Assembly: GCA_035610835.1 (NCBI GenBank)
Contig: JAYJML010000195.1
Coordinates: 1-64,000 of the forward strand
Origin: Ophiura sarsii
Lineage: Eukaryota; Echinodermata; Ophiuroidea; Amphilepidida; Ophiuridae
Length of the DNA: 64,000 nucleotides
Direction: 5' to 3'
In this document: positions 63,995-64,000 of the stretch, in pieces
Layout of the letters: each line of letters begins with the position of its first letter
Position numbering within the stretch: position 1 is the stretch's first letter
Notes under the pieces: generated by a model
What the model was told of the DNA's origin: nothing
The model's database searches: none
What the model saw: only the letters and a program-made list of their open reading frames with translations
Translations under genes and position numbers: made by a program

Positions 63995-64000
63995 CAACCC

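Larger units (their letters stand above)
57200..64000 (-). mobile_element. LTR-type retroelement with Gag-like ORFs and no visible pol (incomplete)
   Basis: Minus-strand order: a long Gag-like ORF open at the window edge to 61895, a 145-codon ORF, about 1.1 kb of AT-rich DNA, a 108-codon membrane ORF, a 285-codon coiled-coil ORF, a purine tract and a candidate LTR. No protease, reverse transcriptase, RNase H or integrase motif is readable in the 3.7 kb between Gag and the purine tract. The element may be a non-autonomous Gag-carrying form, or the polymerase may lie upstream outside the window. Confidence 0.55.

Noticed and set aside
58938..63997. Many open frames on the plus strand opposite the Gag-like and coiled-coil ORFs
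   Set aside because: They are Ser/Pro/Leu/His-rich shadows of the Arg/Glu/Gly-rich minus-strand frames and contain no family motif.

Overview
The window is animal nuclear DNA, AT-rich, intron-rich and very dense in transposable elements. Spliced genes, a LINE endonuclease of the craniofacial-development-protein-2 type, Helitron, Maverick-like, hAT, mariner and TTAA-type elements, and an Amt-type ammonium transporter exon all fit a marine invertebrate, probably a deuterostome such as an echinoderm or hemichordate. The species cannot be fixed from sequence alone. All gene calls come from reading frames, splice signals and remembered family motifs; no search was run.

Host genes. (1) At 2637-2760 (-) is a probable first coding exon of an ammonium transporter that continues off the left edge. 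(2) Between 24444 and 8273 (-) lies a multi-exon major-facilitator gene resembling MFSD6. Exons were placed by phase-compatible splice sites; one short transmembrane exon was not found. (3) Between 28587 and 53758 (+) is a four-exon nucleoside diphosphate kinase gene, about 184 residues, with a 22.4-kb second intron that contains most of the mobile DNA. Genes 2 and 3 are divergently transcribed, about 4.1 kb apart.

Layout. 1-9 kb: a minisatellite, the transporter exon, and nested foldback elements around 3.2-5.6 kb. 9.9-15.2 kb: a nearly identical 2.5-kb tandem duplication inside the MFS gene. 16.5-17.25 kb: a tRNA-like/LINE chimera. 19-24 kb: two hAT MITEs with perfect 8-bp target duplications and two CACTG-ended elements, one of which sits inside an MFS coding exon. 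25.9-27.1 kb: a GATCATTAA-type minisatellite. 30282-47852: four head-to-tail non-autonomous Helitrons, the first interrupted by a 7.2-kb element with Maverick/Polinton-type ends (32086-39279) that carries its own ORFs. 48.4-55.2 kb: further nested MITEs around NDPK exons 2-4. 55.8-57 kb: a broken LINE endonuclease. 57.1-64 kb (-): an LTR-type retroelement with a zinc-knuckle Gag-like ORF, further ORFs and no visible polymerase.

The most unusual observations are three. An 896-bp MITE splits an MFS coding exon, and removing it with one CG copy leaves a continuous reading frame. A Helitron array hosts a small Maverick-like element, with the unoccupied site visible in sibling units. A Gag-bearing retroelement without pol carries a second ORF resembling part of its Gag coiled coil.
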